A DNA stretch of 50,951 nucleotides from NCBI RefSeq assembly GCF_001612805.1, contig NZ_BDBD01000023.1:1-50951 (forward strand), in the 5' to 3' direction. The first letter of the stretch is position 1, and each line of letters begins with the position of its first letter. The notes under the pieces were generated by a model. The model was given only the letters and a program-made list of their open reading frames with translations. It searched no databases and had not been told where the DNA came from. The position numbers and the translations under genes are program-made. Shown here piece by piece: positions 15,237-22,927 of this stretch. Source of the stretch: Nocardia coubleae NBRC 108252 (GTDB lineage: Bacteria > Actinomycetota > Actinomycetes > Mycobacteriales > Mycobacteriaceae).

Positions 15237-17314
15237 GGACGCACCTCGCGGTCGCGACGCGCGAGTTCGGCGTACATCGCGTTGTAGGCGTTGAGTTCGG
15301 CGTCGTTGTCGCGGTCGGCCACGCGGTCGGTGCGCTTGGCGAGCCGCTGATCGCTGCGTGACCACTGGATCAGCAGCGCAAGCATCACCACGACCAGCGG
15401 CACCTCGCCGCTTGCCCAGGCGAAGCTGCCACCGTTGCGCTGATCGGCGAGCAGGTCGATATTCCAGCCCAGGTCGAGGGTGCGGTAGAACCAGCCACCG
15501 AGGACGGTCGTCATGCTCATCAGAGCGATACCGAAGAAGGCGTGGAACGGCAGGGTGCCGAACACCATGGCCAGCTTGGTCAACGGCGCCACCTCACGCG
15601 GTTTGGGATCGATGCCGATCACCACCCAGTAGAACAGATAACCGCTGATGAGGAAGTGCGCGTTCATCATCAGATGCGCCGCGTGCGAATCGACGGTGGC
15701 GTCGAAGATCCCACCGAGGTAGAGCGCGTAGAACCCGGCCACGAAGATCACCGAAGCGACCACCGGCTGGGTGAGGAACCGCGAAACCGGGTTGTGCACG
15801 GCCGCGAGGATCCATTCGCGCGGACCGGGAATCCCGCCGCGACCGGCGGGTGTGAGCGCGCGCAGGGCGAGAGTCACCGCACCGCCGAGGGCGAGCAGGA
15901 TCGGCGCGAGCATCGACAACGCCATGTGCGCGCCCATGTGCACGCTGAACATGGCAGGCGCGTACCGGCCGACGCCCGAGGAGGTGGCGAGCAGCAGCAC
16001 GAGGCAACCGCTGACCCAGGCGATGGTCCGGCCGAGCGGCCAGGCGTCGCCGCGGGCGCGCAGCCGGTACACGCCGAGCAGATACAGGGCGGCGAGCACG
16101 ATGGCGAGGGTGCCGAAGATCAGGTCGAACCGCCAGTCGAACAGCAGCCTGCCGACGGTCGGCGGGCCGTCGACGGTGTAGCCCAATTCCACTTCCGTCG
16201 GTGTGGGGATGGCCGTCGGTGGCGGAGGTGGGGTGCGCCCGAGTCCGACGGCGAGGCCGATCGTGGCGGCGAAGATCAGCATCTCCACGCCGGCGAACCG
16301 GATCAGCGCCGCGCGGTCGCGCGCGTCGGCCGCCAACGCGGGCAGTGCGGCCCGACGCTGCAGGAAGCCGATGCCCGCGAGCAGCACGAGTGCCGCCGTT
16401 TTGGCGAGCACGAGCCTGCCGTACGTGGTGGTGAACAGCTCGGCGGCAGGCACCCGGACCCAGGCGTTGATCACACCACTGAGCGCGATGACGACGATCG
16501 CGACGGTCGCGGCCAGCGAGAAACGCCGGGCGGCGACATCGGTATCGGCGCCGCCGCGCATCGCGTGGGCGAGCACGGCGACCAGCCCACCGACCCACAC
16601 CGCGGCCGAGATCATGTGCAGGATGAGCGAGTTGGTCGCCACGTCGTGCGAACCGCCTGAGGACGAGTGCCCGGTCAAAGCCAACGGCATCATGGTGCCG
16701 ATCGCGAGCGCGAGCAGGATCGGCGTCCAACTCCAGCGCAAGGCCAACCGGCACCCGATCGCGAGGACGAGGGCGAGCACGGTGGTCGTTCGCCACGCAC
16801 CCGCCACCTCGACCTGGGCGATCACCGGCCACAGCACCTCGGGCCGCCAGATCGAACCCACCGGCTGACCCGTCGTATCCGACACCGTCAGCGGCACGAG
16901 CAACGCCGCGCACACCGCCCAGACGATCGCCGCGTCCGAGGCCCGTCGCACCGCCCGGTAACCGCCCGCCTCGAGCAACCCGCTGTCTTTCGGCGGCAGC
17001 AGGAACGCCGCGAACAGCAGGGAGCCGACCGTCACGGCGGCGGACAGGTCGGCGAGGGCCCGCAACGCGGGCAACCCGTACGTGGTGAGCGCGCCGGGAT
17101 CGGGGATCCCCAGCAGACTCAGCGCCTGCGCCGCCGACAACGCGACGACGATCGCCGCGACCGCCGCGGCCATCGCCCCGGCAATCGCACCGAGCGCGCC
17201 GAACGCCCGCCCACCCGCCGAGGAACTGCTGCCCGTCGCGGCCGCCCGATCCGTCTCCGCCGGTCCAGCGCCGTCGCCGACGGTTCCTGCGGAGCGGTCT
17301 TGCGATAACGACAT
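15233..17314 (-). CDS. CopD/CtaG fusion: copper-resistance domain plus cytochrome oxidase assembly domain
   Basis: 693 residues, integral membrane protein. After a soluble N-terminal stretch of about 40 residues come repeated hydrophobic helices of a CopD-like copper transport domain (LTTYGLPALRALADLSAAVT, HSSSGGSHDVATNSLILHMI). The C-terminal half is a caa3-type CtaG domain with the conserved His-rich helices FSVHMGAHMALSMLAPILLA and DSHAAHLMMNAHFLISGYLF. Actinobacterial fusions of this kind (for example Rv0102) are thought to deliver copper to cytochrome oxidase at the plasma membrane. I chose ATG 17314 because upstream codons run towards the tRNA gene. It is coupled by a four-base overlap to the dehydratase gene. 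Confidence 0.88.
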   Translation of the reverse strand: MSLSQDRSAGTVGDGAGPAETDRAAATGSSSSAGGRAFGALGAIAGAMAAAVAAIVVALSAAQALSLLGIPDPGALTTYGLPALRALADLSAAVTVGSLLFAAFLLPPKDSGLLEAGGYRAVRRASDAAIVWAVCAALLVPLTVSDTTGQPVGSIWRPEVLWPVIAQVEVAGAWRTTTVLALVLAIGCRLALRWSWTPILLALAIGTMMPLALTGHSSSGGSHDVATNSLILHMISAAVWVGGLVAVLAHAMRGGADTDVAARRFSLAATVAIVVIALSGVINAWVRVPAAELFTTTYGRLVLAKTAALVLLAGIGFLQRRAALPALAADARDRAALIRFAGVEMLIFAATIGLAVGLGRTPPPPPTAIPTPTEVELGYTVDGPPTVGRLLFDWRFDLIFGTLAIVLAALYLLGVYRLRARGDAWPLGRTIAWVSGCLVLLLATSSGVGRYAPAMFSVHMGAHMALSMLAPILLALGGAVTLALRALTPAGRGGIPGPREWILAAVHNPVSRFLTQPVVASVIFVAGFYALYLGGIFDATVDSHAAHLMMNAHFLISGYLFYWVVIGIDPKPREVAPLTKLAMVFGTLPFHAFFGIALMSMTTVLGGWFYRTLDLGWNIDLLADQRNGGSFAWASGEVPLVVVMLALLIQWSRSDQRLAKRTDRVADRDNDAELNAYNAMYAELARRDREVRP

Positions 17315-17448
17315 GTCAACGAGGGTAGTTCGACCTGCTCCCCCACGCGCCCATGGGGCGTCGCTCCCGACCCCGCCCACCACCCGGTCGGTCGCTATAC
17401 TTTTCGCGCTGGACACCGACGCCGACATCGACAAAGGTGAACGCGTCT

Positions 17449-17522
17449 GCCTCCGTAGCTCAGTTGGATAGAGCAAGGGCCTTCTAATCCCTAGGTCGCA
17501 GGTTCGATTCCTGCCGGGGGCG
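17449..17522 (+). tRNA. tRNA-Arg (UCU)
   Basis: A 74-nt cloverleaf. The acceptor GCCTCCG pairs with CGGGGGC (one G-U pair), the T-arm is GCAGG/CCTGC around TTCGATT, and the anticodon loop is CTTCTAA, giving anticodon TCT. Pair 31-39 of the anticodon stem reads C opposite T, a mismatch next to the loop. CCA is not encoded; the sequence after the discriminator G is CA. A TATACT box at 17396-17401 is a plausible -10 about 48 nt upstream. This is the minor AGA-reading arginine tRNA in a GC-rich genome. Confidence 0.93.
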
Positions 17523-17768
17523 CATCATTTGCGCAGTTCAGGGGCGTTTTTGGGGAGTCTGTTCTCCAGAACGTTCCCTGAACCGCCTGCGATGACCGGC
17601 GCCGTGAGTTGCGCCACGAACGGCGAACTCCCCGGTACCCGCAGCCCGGGTCGTGACGAACCGGCCTGCTCGAGACGCTCACCGCGGACGACGGATGCCT
17701 CGTACCTAGCCTGCCTTCGCAGCGCGTTCACCACTCACAAATCCGCCGACCATTTACGGCACCCAGGT
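17523..17768. other. Intergenic stretch after the tRNA, no gene supported
   Basis: No coding frame here looks real. Arms GTTCAGGG (17536-17543) and CCCTGAAC (17576-17583) form an 8-bp inverted repeat spanning the first 60 bases after the tRNA and might help end its transcript. Reverse-strand frames read through the tRNA and end in the AGIEPAT peptide typical of spurious tRNA-antisense translations. I saw no duplicated tRNA 3' end, so there is no sign of an integrated element. Confidence 0.5.
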
Positions 17769-17820
17769 CTTGCGTACCGTTATTTGAAAGCGCACACTTA
17801 CGCAAGTGGAGGCTTTCAAA
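17769..17820. promoter_or_regulatory. Interlocked inverted repeats over the ArsR start
   Basis: CTTGCGTA (17769-17776) pairs with TACGCAAG (17799-17806). TTTGAAAGC (17783-17791) pairs with GCTTTCAAA (17812-17820). The two perfect repeats are interleaved in the order A-B-A'-B'. A third, CACTT-ACGC-AAGTG, occupies 17795-17808. They cover the presumed promoter and start codon of the ArsR gene, the expected place for an autoregulatory operator. Confidence 0.6.
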
Positions 17821-18141
17821 GATGTGGATCCGGGGATCCTGGGCGATCCGACTCGCAAAGCGATCTTCGAGCGTCTCGCCCGGCGGCCGTCGTCGGTGGG
17901 CGAGCTCGCCGAATCGCTGCCGGTCACGCGTCAAGCGGTGTCGCAGCACCTGCGTGTCCTGAAGGAGGGCGGTCTGGTCGTGGCGACCCCTGACGGCACC
18001 AAACGCATATACCGCATCAATCCCGACGGCCTCGCGGCGATCCAGGCCTACTTCCAGAACATCTGGGACCAGGCTTTGACCGCTTTTCAGAAGGCCGCCG
18101 ACGCGGCCGCCACCGATTTCGAACAGGAGAATCGACCATGA
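17806..18141 (+). CDS. ArsR/SmtB-family winged-helix regulator
   Basis: 111 residues. Winged helix: LGDPTRKAIFERLARRPSSV, then GELAESLPVTRQAVSQHLRV with the recognition helix, and LKEGGLVVATPDGTKRIYRI forming the wing. No cysteine or clustered His metal site is visible, so this is the non-metal ArsR subgroup commonly paired with SRPBCC proteins. The start is either the GTG at 17806, with no ribosome site and possibly leaderless, or the in-frame GTG at 17824, which has GGAGG 11 bases before it. The stop overlaps the next gene (ATGA), so both are co-translated. Autoregulation through the inverted repeats above is inferred. Confidence 0.88.
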   Translation: MEAFKDVDPGILGDPTRKAIFERLARRPSSVGELAESLPVTRQAVSQHLRVLKEGGLVVATPDGTKRIYRINPDGLAAIQAYFQNIWDQALTAFQKAADAAATDFEQENRP

Positions 18142-18617
18142 CCACTGGACAACTGCCCGTTCTGGAAGGCAAAGCCACCGTCGCGATGAGCCCGGAGCGG
18201 GCGTTCGCGTTCTTCACCGAATCATTCGGCAGCTGGTGGCCCGCGGCCTACCACATCGGCAAAACCGAGCTGGCCGATGCGATCCTGGAGCCCGGCGAGG
18301 GCGGACGCTGGTACGAACGCGGCGTCGACGACACCGAATGCGACTGGGGCCGAGTACTGGTCTGGGAACCACCGCACCGGCTCGTGGTGACCTGGCAGAT
18401 CAACGGCCACTGGGAATTCGACCCCGACCCGTCCCACGCCAGCGAGATCGAAGTCCGCTTCACCGCCGAAGGACCCGAGCAAACCGCTGTCACCCTCGAA
18501 CACCGCCACCTCGACCGCCTCGTCGACGGCAAAGCCATCCAGGACACGATCGTCGAACGCGGCGGCGGATGGAGCACCCTACTGGAACTGTTCGCCCAGA
18601 CCGCGCAATCCTCCTGA
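18138..18617 (+). CDS. SRPBCC (AHSA1-like) domain protein
   Basis: 159 residues in a START/Bet v 1-like fold: MSPERAFAFFTESFGSWWPA, ILEPGEGGRWYERGVDDTEC, WGRVLVWEPPHRLVVTWQIN and VTLEHRHLDRLVDGKAIQD. This is the activator of Hsp90 ATPase 1-like subgroup, which binds a hydrophobic ligand in a central cavity. The partner arrangement with ArsR directly upstream and a four-base overlap is common in actinobacteria; the SRPBCC protein may bind or modify the regulator's ligand. Substrate unknown. No signal peptide; presumably cytoplasmic. After its stop a 10-bp direct repeat CCTGACACGG occurs twice before the convergent TetR gene. Confidence 0.87.
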   Translation: MTTGQLPVLEGKATVAMSPERAFAFFTESFGSWWPAAYHIGKTELADAILEPGEGGRWYERGVDDTECDWGRVLVWEPPHRLVVTWQINGHWEFDPDPSHASEIEVRFTAEGPEQTAVTLEHRHLDRLVDGKAIQDTIVERGGGWSTLLELFAQTAQSS

Positions 18618-18712
18618 CACGGAACCCCTGACACGGTCAGCGGCGGAAGTTTCCGGCGCCGATCAGGGAAGATTCTGCGATCCGCCACCCTGGCGCATAA
18701 CCGATCCTGTCG

Positions 18713-19267
18713 TCAGAGGATCCGCTCAGCGGTGCGTCGTGCGCGCTGGGCGGAGTCGAGGTCTCCGTCGAGATGGGCGGCGGCGATCGCACCGTCGAGC
18801 AGCTGGACGAGGCTGGCGGACAACTCTGAATCGCAGCGGTCACCGAGGATCTTCGGGAACAGGCCGTTGATCCAGGCGCGGTGATAGGCGACGGTCTCGC
18901 GAATTCCGTCGTGAAGGGGGTATTCCGCGGCAGCGTTGACGAAAGGGCAGCCGCGGTAACCCGGGGCGTGGAACATCTCGTCGAACAGATCGAACACGGT
19001 CAACGCCTGCTCGACGGCGTCGGCGGCACGGCGGGCGACTTCGGATTCGACACGAGCGCGCCAATTGTCGGTTCGGCGGCGCAGATACGCCTGCACCAGG
19101 TCTTCCTTCGTTCGGAAGTGCACGTACATGGTCGATTTCGAGACCCCGCTCTCGGCGATGACCCGGTCGATGGCGACAGCGCGGATCCCCTCGGCATAGA
19201 ACATCGCGTCGGCGGTATCCAGGAGTCGCTGTTGCACGGACGGGGGGCGGGTCGACGTCGTCACCAC
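18713..19267 (-). CDS. TetR-family repressor
   Basis: 184 residues. N-terminal HTH: LLDTADAMFYAEGIRAVAID, then RVIAESGVSKSTMYVHFRTK, a standard TetR DNA-binding domain; the C-terminal part (FDEMFHAPGYRGCPFVNAAA) resembles regulators of the TetR_C_16-like group that sense small organics. Two adjacent GTG codons (19267, 19264) can start translation. It is divergent from the AhpD-like gene across a 107-bp region holding two perfect palindromes, so it very probably represses both genes and is induced by a substrate or oxidant handled by its neighbour. Confidence 0.9.
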   Translation of the reverse strand: MVTTSTRPPSVQQRLLDTADAMFYAEGIRAVAIDRVIAESGVSKSTMYVHFRTKEDLVQAYLRRRTDNWRARVESEVARRAADAVEQALTVFDLFDEMFHAPGYRGCPFVNAAAEYPLHDGIRETVAYHRAWINGLFPKILGDRCDSELSASLVQLLDGAIAAAHLDGDLDSAQRARRTAERIL

Positions 19268-19279
19268 ACGATCATATCG

Positions 19280-19295
19280 AACGAACTAGTTCGTT
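19280..19295. promoter_or_regulatory. Palindromic operator 1 of the TetR/AhpD pair
   Basis: AACGAACTAGTTCGTT is a perfect 16-bp palindrome. Its last base is the first base of the TTGACA -35 element at 19295-19300, and it lies 13-28 bp upstream of the tetR start, well placed to block both directions. Confidence 0.7.
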
Positions 19296-19323
19296 TGACA
19301 GCGGTGTCGGTGGGGCTTATGTT
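19295..19323 (+). promoter_or_regulatory. Near-consensus promoter of the AhpD-like gene
   Basis: TTGACA (19295-19300) is separated by exactly 17 bp from TATGTT (19318-19323). Transcription should begin near 19330. This is the best sigma-A-type promoter in the window. Confidence 0.65.
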
Positions 19324-19330
19324 TCCTTCG

Positions 19331-19355
19331 ATCGAACCGAACAGTTCGGTTCGAT
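19331..19355. promoter_or_regulatory. Palindromic operator 2 of the TetR/AhpD pair
   Basis: ATCGAACCGAAC and GTTCGGTTCGAT are perfect 12-bp arms around a single A at 19343. The site begins at the predicted transcription start. It shares the CGAAC/GTTCG half-site with operator 1, so the same repressor probably binds both. Confidence 0.7.
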
Positions 19356-19374
19356 TCTGGAGGATGAGGACGTC

Positions 19375-19929
19375 ATGTCTCGTGTGAATCTGATCGATCC
19401 CGCTAACGCGACCGGCGCTGCCGCCGAGCAGTTGGCAGCCACCCGCACCACCATGGGCGTGGTGCCGAACATGGCGAAGGCGCTCGCGAACAGCCCGGCA
19501 GCACTGCGCGGGTTCCTCGGCATATTCGGCGCGCTGAAGGCGGGGGTGCTGAGTGCGCCCGATCAGGAACGGATCGCCCTGGCCGTCGCCGAGGCCAACG
19601 GTTGCACCTACTGCCTGTCGGCACACAGCGCGGTCTCGCGCAATGTCGTCAAGCTCGACGAGGCCGAGATCCAGGCCGCACGTCGCGGCGAGAGCGCGGA
19701 TGCGCGTAGCGCGGCGATCTTGCAACTGACGCTGGCAGTGGTGCGGCGTCGAGGCCACATCGGCGACGACGAATTCGAGGCTGCACGCTCGGCGGGACTG
19801 TCGGATGAGGAGATCGTGGAGGTGGTCGCGAATGTCGCTCGCAACATCTTCACGAACTATGTCAACGAAGCTCTCGGCGTCGACGTCGAGTGGCCGCTGG
19901 TCACACCGTTGCCGACAGTGACCGCCTGA
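19375..19929 (+). CDS. AhpD-like carboxymuconolactone decarboxylase family protein
   Basis: 184 residues. The AhpD/CMD core has the redox motif CTYCLSAHS: Cys77, Cys80 and His84, in the order CxxCxxxH used by alkylhydroperoxidase AhpD-like proteins. N-terminal text DPANATGAAAEQLAATRTTM and the helix FLGIFGALKAGVLSAPDQER place it with the uncharacterised peroxidase-related enzymes. It probably reduces organic peroxides or acts as a thiol oxidoreductase. GGAGG lies upstream of the ATG. It is divergent from the TetR gene and controlled by the palindromes between them. No other ahp gene is in the window, so its electron donor is unknown. Confidence 0.88.
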   Translation: MSRVNLIDPANATGAAAEQLAATRTTMGVVPNMAKALANSPAALRGFLGIFGALKAGVLSAPDQERIALAVAEANGCTYCLSAHSAVSRNVVKLDEAEIQAARRGESADARSAAILQLTLAVVRRRGHIGDDEFEAARSAGLSDEEIVEVVANVARNIFTNYVNEALGVDVEWPLVTPLPTVTA

Positions 19930-19951
19930 CACCGACATCAGGGCATCGAAG

Positions 19952-20013
19952 ACCCCAGGTGTGCCACCTTGGCCTCGGAACGGTGTTGCCACGAGGTGGG
20001 CTTCACCTGGGGT
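19952..20013. repeat. 62-bp imperfect inverted repeat downstream of the AhpD-like gene
   Basis: ACCCCAGGTG (19952-19961) and CACCTGGGGT (20004-20013) are perfect 10-bp arms. Inside, CCACC/GGTGG and CCTCG/CGAGG can pair too, so the segment folds into a long branched hairpin. It starts 22 nt after the stop codon, so it could be a terminator; a remnant of a small mobile repeat is an alternative. The stretch from here to 20228 contains no gene I trust. Confidence 0.45.
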
Positions 20014-20228
20014 CACATCGCACGGTCATCACCAGCCTCGATGTACCGGTGGGCGCCGGCACAACGAGTGGCGCTGATCCTGCCCGCCGCGCTCGATATC
20101 GGCGCGATCCTGGTACCGGTGGCGGCGACCGGAACGCGGCAGTGGGAGTTCCGGGCCGGAATCCTTCACCGGCCGAAGTCATCACGCGCGGGCCGAGCCG
20201 ACGTCGCCTGAGCGATCACGCGCCTCGG

Positions 20229-20353
20229 CCCACCGCAAAACGTGCAATCAAGTTGCGCGCGTTGGGTTTTTGCGGCATTCTGACAGGCAGGTGAGCCGGG
20301 AAGTCTGGTCGGCATTCCGAATTCATGCGAATTCGGGATTCGTTCGACGTGGG
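20229..20353 (+). ncRNA. Structured leader RNA, copy 1, upstream of the flotillin operon (nhaA-leader-like riboswitch candidate)
   Basis: A 45-nt core at 20270-20314 matches the leader of nhaA (28065-28109) at 39 of 45 positions, including the invariant 20-mer GCCGGGAAGTCTGGTCGGCA. Immediately after it is a hairpin (arms 20315-20324 and 20329-20338, 10 pairs) whose sequence differs wholly from copy 2 but pairs equally well. CCCAC at 20229-20233 can close the element with GTGGG at 20349-20353. The GTG start of the next gene is about 90 nt downstream. Candidate class: the nhaA-associated cation riboswitches (nhaA-I, reported as Li+ sensors); this class name is from memory. Confidence 0.65.
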
Positions 20354-20441
20354 GAGAATTCCGTGCACACCGTCTGGTCTGTTTTTCATCGATACGGCGA
20401 CTCTCATGTGGCGGAAATGCCCATGACGACCTCGCCGCCGC

Positions 20442-21062
20442 GTGGGTGAGTTCTTCACCGCGATCCTGACCTTTCCGACTGCGCTGTTCACGTTCGCGCT
20501 GCTCGTCGTCGTCGCCTTCTGGCTGCTCGTGCTCGTCGGCGGCACCGAGACCGAACTCCTCGACGGATCCGAGTCCTCTTTTGCGACAACGGGTTTGGAC
20601 CCGCTCGGGTTGGGAGGGGTTCCGGTAACGGTCGCAGTGACCGGTCTGGTGACGCTGTCGTGGTTCACCAGCCTCGTCGCGATGGTCGGGGTCGGAGCGG
20701 TGGGCCTGTCCGGGATGGCCGCGGTGCTCGCCGGGTTCCCGGTGCTGATCGTCGCGGTCGTCACCGCGATCGCGGGCACCCGGCTCGTGGTGATTCCGTT
20801 GCGGCGCTTCTTACGCGACAGCGCGCAGCCGACCCGGCAGGACTTCATCGGCCGGGTCTGCGTGGTGCGCACCGGTCACGTCGATACCGGCTTCGGTCAG
20901 GCCGAACTCACATCCGCCGACGGTTCGTCGGCGATCATCCAGGTCCGCCAGAGCGCTGTGCATGCGCGGACCGCTCCCCTGTCCCAGGGGGATTCCGCTG
21001 TCGTCTTCGAATACGACCCGGCCACAGACACGTTCTGGGTGGCCGCACTGGAGGGGAACTGA
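20442..21062 (+). CDS. YqiJ-like membrane protein with NfeD/OB-fold domain
   Basis: 206 residues. Three hydrophobic segments are visible (about residues 8-32, 58-84 and 88-112; for example LTFPTALFTFALLVVVAFWL and LVAMVGVGAVGLSGMAAVLA). A C-terminal OB-like beta-barrel follows from about 130 (DFIGRVCVVRTGHVDTGFGQ to VVFEYDPATDTFWVAALEGN). Size and order match E. coli YqiJ, which is encoded next to the flotillin YqiK; NfeD-like OB domains are the standard partners of SPFH proteins. It probably helps assemble flotillin microdomains in the plasma membrane. Start GTG 20442 has no ribosome site and is the least certain point. Its stop overlaps the flotillin ATG by one base (TGATG). Confidence 0.82.
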   Translation: MGEFFTAILTFPTALFTFALLVVVAFWLLVLVGGTETELLDGSESSFATTGLDPLGLGGVPVTVAVTGLVTLSWFTSLVAMVGVGAVGLSGMAAVLAGFPVLIVAVVTAIAGTRLVVIPLRRFLRDSAQPTRQDFIGRVCVVRTGHVDTGFGQAELTSADGSSAIIQVRQSAVHARTAPLSQGDSAVVFEYDPATDTFWVAALEGN

Positions 21063-22927
21063 TGTCTACCATCGCTATCGGATTCGGCGTGCTGATCGCC
21101 GTCCTGCTGCTCGTCGCGCTCGCCGTGTTGTTCCTGGTGAGCCGGTTGTTCAAGAAGGTGAGTCAGGGTCGGGCGCTGATCATCTCGAAGATGCGCAAGG
21201 TCGATGTCACCTTCACGGGTGCGGTCGTCCTGCCGGTACTGCACAAGGCCGAGATCATGGATATCTCGGTGAAGACCATCGAAATCGCGCGGGTGGGCCG
21301 GGACGGGCTGATCTGCCGGGACAATATTCGCGCCGACATCCGCATCACATTCTTCGTGCGGGTCAACAAGACAGTCGAGGATGTCATCAAGGTCGCCCAA
21401 GCCATCGGCACGGCGCGGGCCAGTGACCAGGCGACGCTGCAGGAATTGTTCAGCGCCAAGTTCTCCGAGGCGCTCAAGACCGTCGGTAAACACCTGGACT
21501 TCACCGACCTCTACACCCAGCGCAACGAGTTCCGCGACCGGATCATGGCCGTGATCGGCACCGATCTCAACGGGTACAGCCTCGAGGACGCCGCGATCGA
21601 CTACCTCGAGCAGACACCGCTGATCCAGCTCGACAGCCAGAACATTCTCGACGCTCAGGGCATCCGCAAGATCACCGAGCTCACCGCGATCGAGCATGTG
21701 CGCACCAACGAGTTCCGCAGGCACGAGGAGAAGGAGATCACCCGCCAGAACGTGGAAGCGCGGGAAGCCGTGCTCGAGCTCGAGCGGCAGCAGGCTGATG
21801 CCGAGAACAAGCAGCGACGTGAGGTCGAAACACTCAGGGCGCGTGAGGAAGCCGAAATTCTGCGGGTGCAGGCCGAGGAGCGGCTCAAGGCGCATGCCGC
21901 GGCGATGCGTACCGACGAGGCGCTCGGGATCCAGGCCCAGAACAAGGATCGTGAGATCGCGGTCGCGGAGAAGAACCGGGAACGGGTGATCGCGATCGAG
22001 TCCGAGCGCATCGAGAAGGACCGCCAGCTGGAGGTGGCCGACCGCGACCGGGCGGTCTCGCTGGCTCAGATCGCCAACGAGCGGGAGCTCGAGACCGAGC
22101 GGCGCACTGTCGCCGAGGTGGTGCGCGAGCGCGTCGCGGTCGACCGGACCGTCGCCGAGCAGGAAGAGAAGATCAAGGGGCTGCGTGCGGTGGAAGCCGC
22201 GGAACGGGAACGGCAGTCGATCATCATTCGCGCCGAGGCCGAGGCGCAGGAGCATCTGGTCAAGGACATCAAGGCCGCCGAAGCCGCCGAAGCCGCGGCG
22301 AAGTTCCGGGCCAAGGAGTCGATGACGCTGGCCGAAGCCGAGGTCGCGGCGGCGGAACTGCAGGCCAAGGCAAAAATCCGGCTCGCCGAAGCGACACAGG
22401 CCGAAGCCGCGGCACCCGGCTTGGGTCAGGCACTCGTCCGGGAACGCGAAGCGGACGCCATCGAGAAGGTCGGCCGCGCCGAGGCCGCCGTGCTGCGGGA
22501 ACGCAACACCGTGGAAGCCGAGGGCCTGCGCGACAAGCTCAAGGGCGAAGCGGAGGGCCTGCACGAGAAGGCCGCCGCGATGGCGGTTCTCGACGACGCG
22601 ACCCGCGAGCACGAAGAGTTCCGGTTGCGGCTCGAACTGCAGAAGGAAGTGGAGCTGGCGACCGTGCAGGCGCATCGGGACGTGGCACAGGCACAGGCCG
22701 ATGTGCTGTCCACCGGTTTGCAGAACGCCAAGATCGATATCGTCGGTGGGGAGTCGATGTTCCTCGACCGCCTCGTCGGGTCGATCGGGCTCGGCAAGGG
22801 CATGGACCGGTTGCTGCACTCCGACACCGGTGCCGCGGCCTCGGCCGTAGTCGGGTCGCTGCTCGCGCGCAACGGTTCCGAACCGGACAAGGACGCCGCC
22901 GCTCTCGACCTCCTGCTGGACAAGTGA
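21062..22927 (+). CDS. YqiK-type flotillin, SPFH/Band 7 protein
   Basis: 621 residues. One N-terminal membrane helix (IGFGVLIAVLLLVALAVLFL) is followed by an SPFH domain (about residues 35-220: GRALIISKMRKVDVTFTGAV, NIRADIRITFFVRVNKTVED). A very long Ala/Glu/Arg-rich coiled coil runs from about 225 to 530 (EITRQNVEAREAVLELERQQ and similar heptads), then a short globular C-terminus. Flotillins of the YqiK group oligomerise at the inner face of the membrane and organise functional microdomains. It is coupled to the YqiJ-like gene upstream and, through a GTGA overlap, to the giant ATPase downstream, so the three products probably act as a complex at the membrane. Confidence 0.93.
   Translation: MSTIAIGFGVLIAVLLLVALAVLFLVSRLFKKVSQGRALIISKMRKVDVTFTGAVVLPVLHKAEIMDISVKTIEIARVGRDGLICRDNIRADIRITFFVRVNKTVEDVIKVAQAIGTARASDQATLQELFSAKFSEALKTVGKHLDFTDLYTQRNEFRDRIMAVIGTDLNGYSLEDAAIDYLEQTPLIQLDSQNILDAQGIRKITELTAIEHVRTNEFRRHEEKEITRQNVEAREAVLELERQQADAENKQRREVETLRAREEAEILRVQAEERLKAHAAAMRTDEALGIQAQNKDREIAVAEKNRERVIAIESERIEKDRQLEVADRDRAVSLAQIANERELETERRTVAEVVRERVAVDRTVAEQEEKIKGLRAVEAAERERQSIIIRAEAEAQEHLVKDIKAAEAAEAAAKFRAKESMTLAEAEVAAAELQAKAKIRLAEATQAEAAAPGLGQALVREREADAIEKVGRAEAAVLRERNTVEAEGLRDKLKGEAEGLHEKAAAMAVLDDATREHEEFRLRLELQKEVELATVQAHRDVAQAQADVLSTGLQNAKIDIVGGESMFLDRLVGSIGLGKGMDRLLHSDTGAAASAVVGSLLARNGSEPDKDAAALDLLLDK

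Noticed and set aside
17491..17682. Minus-strand frame ending in AGIEPAT over the tRNA
   Set aside because: This peptide is the familiar product of translating the antisense of a tRNA T-arm; it is an annotation artefact.
17515..17830. Integration site of a mobile element at tRNA-Arg
   Set aside because: No integrase, no repeated tRNA 3' segment and no compositional break were found downstream.
19969..20211. An 80-codon frame between the AhpD-like gene and the leader RNA
   Set aside because: It overlaps the 62-bp inverted repeat, has no ribosome site and no recognisable domain; codon usage is not convincing. It could be a decayed gene but I cannot support it.
20270..20353. Cobalamin riboswitch
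   Set aside because: The GGGAAGTCTGGT run recalls part of the cobalamin aptamer, but the B12 box and the GGTGnGA...CCGG arrangement are missing, and no B12-related gene follows.
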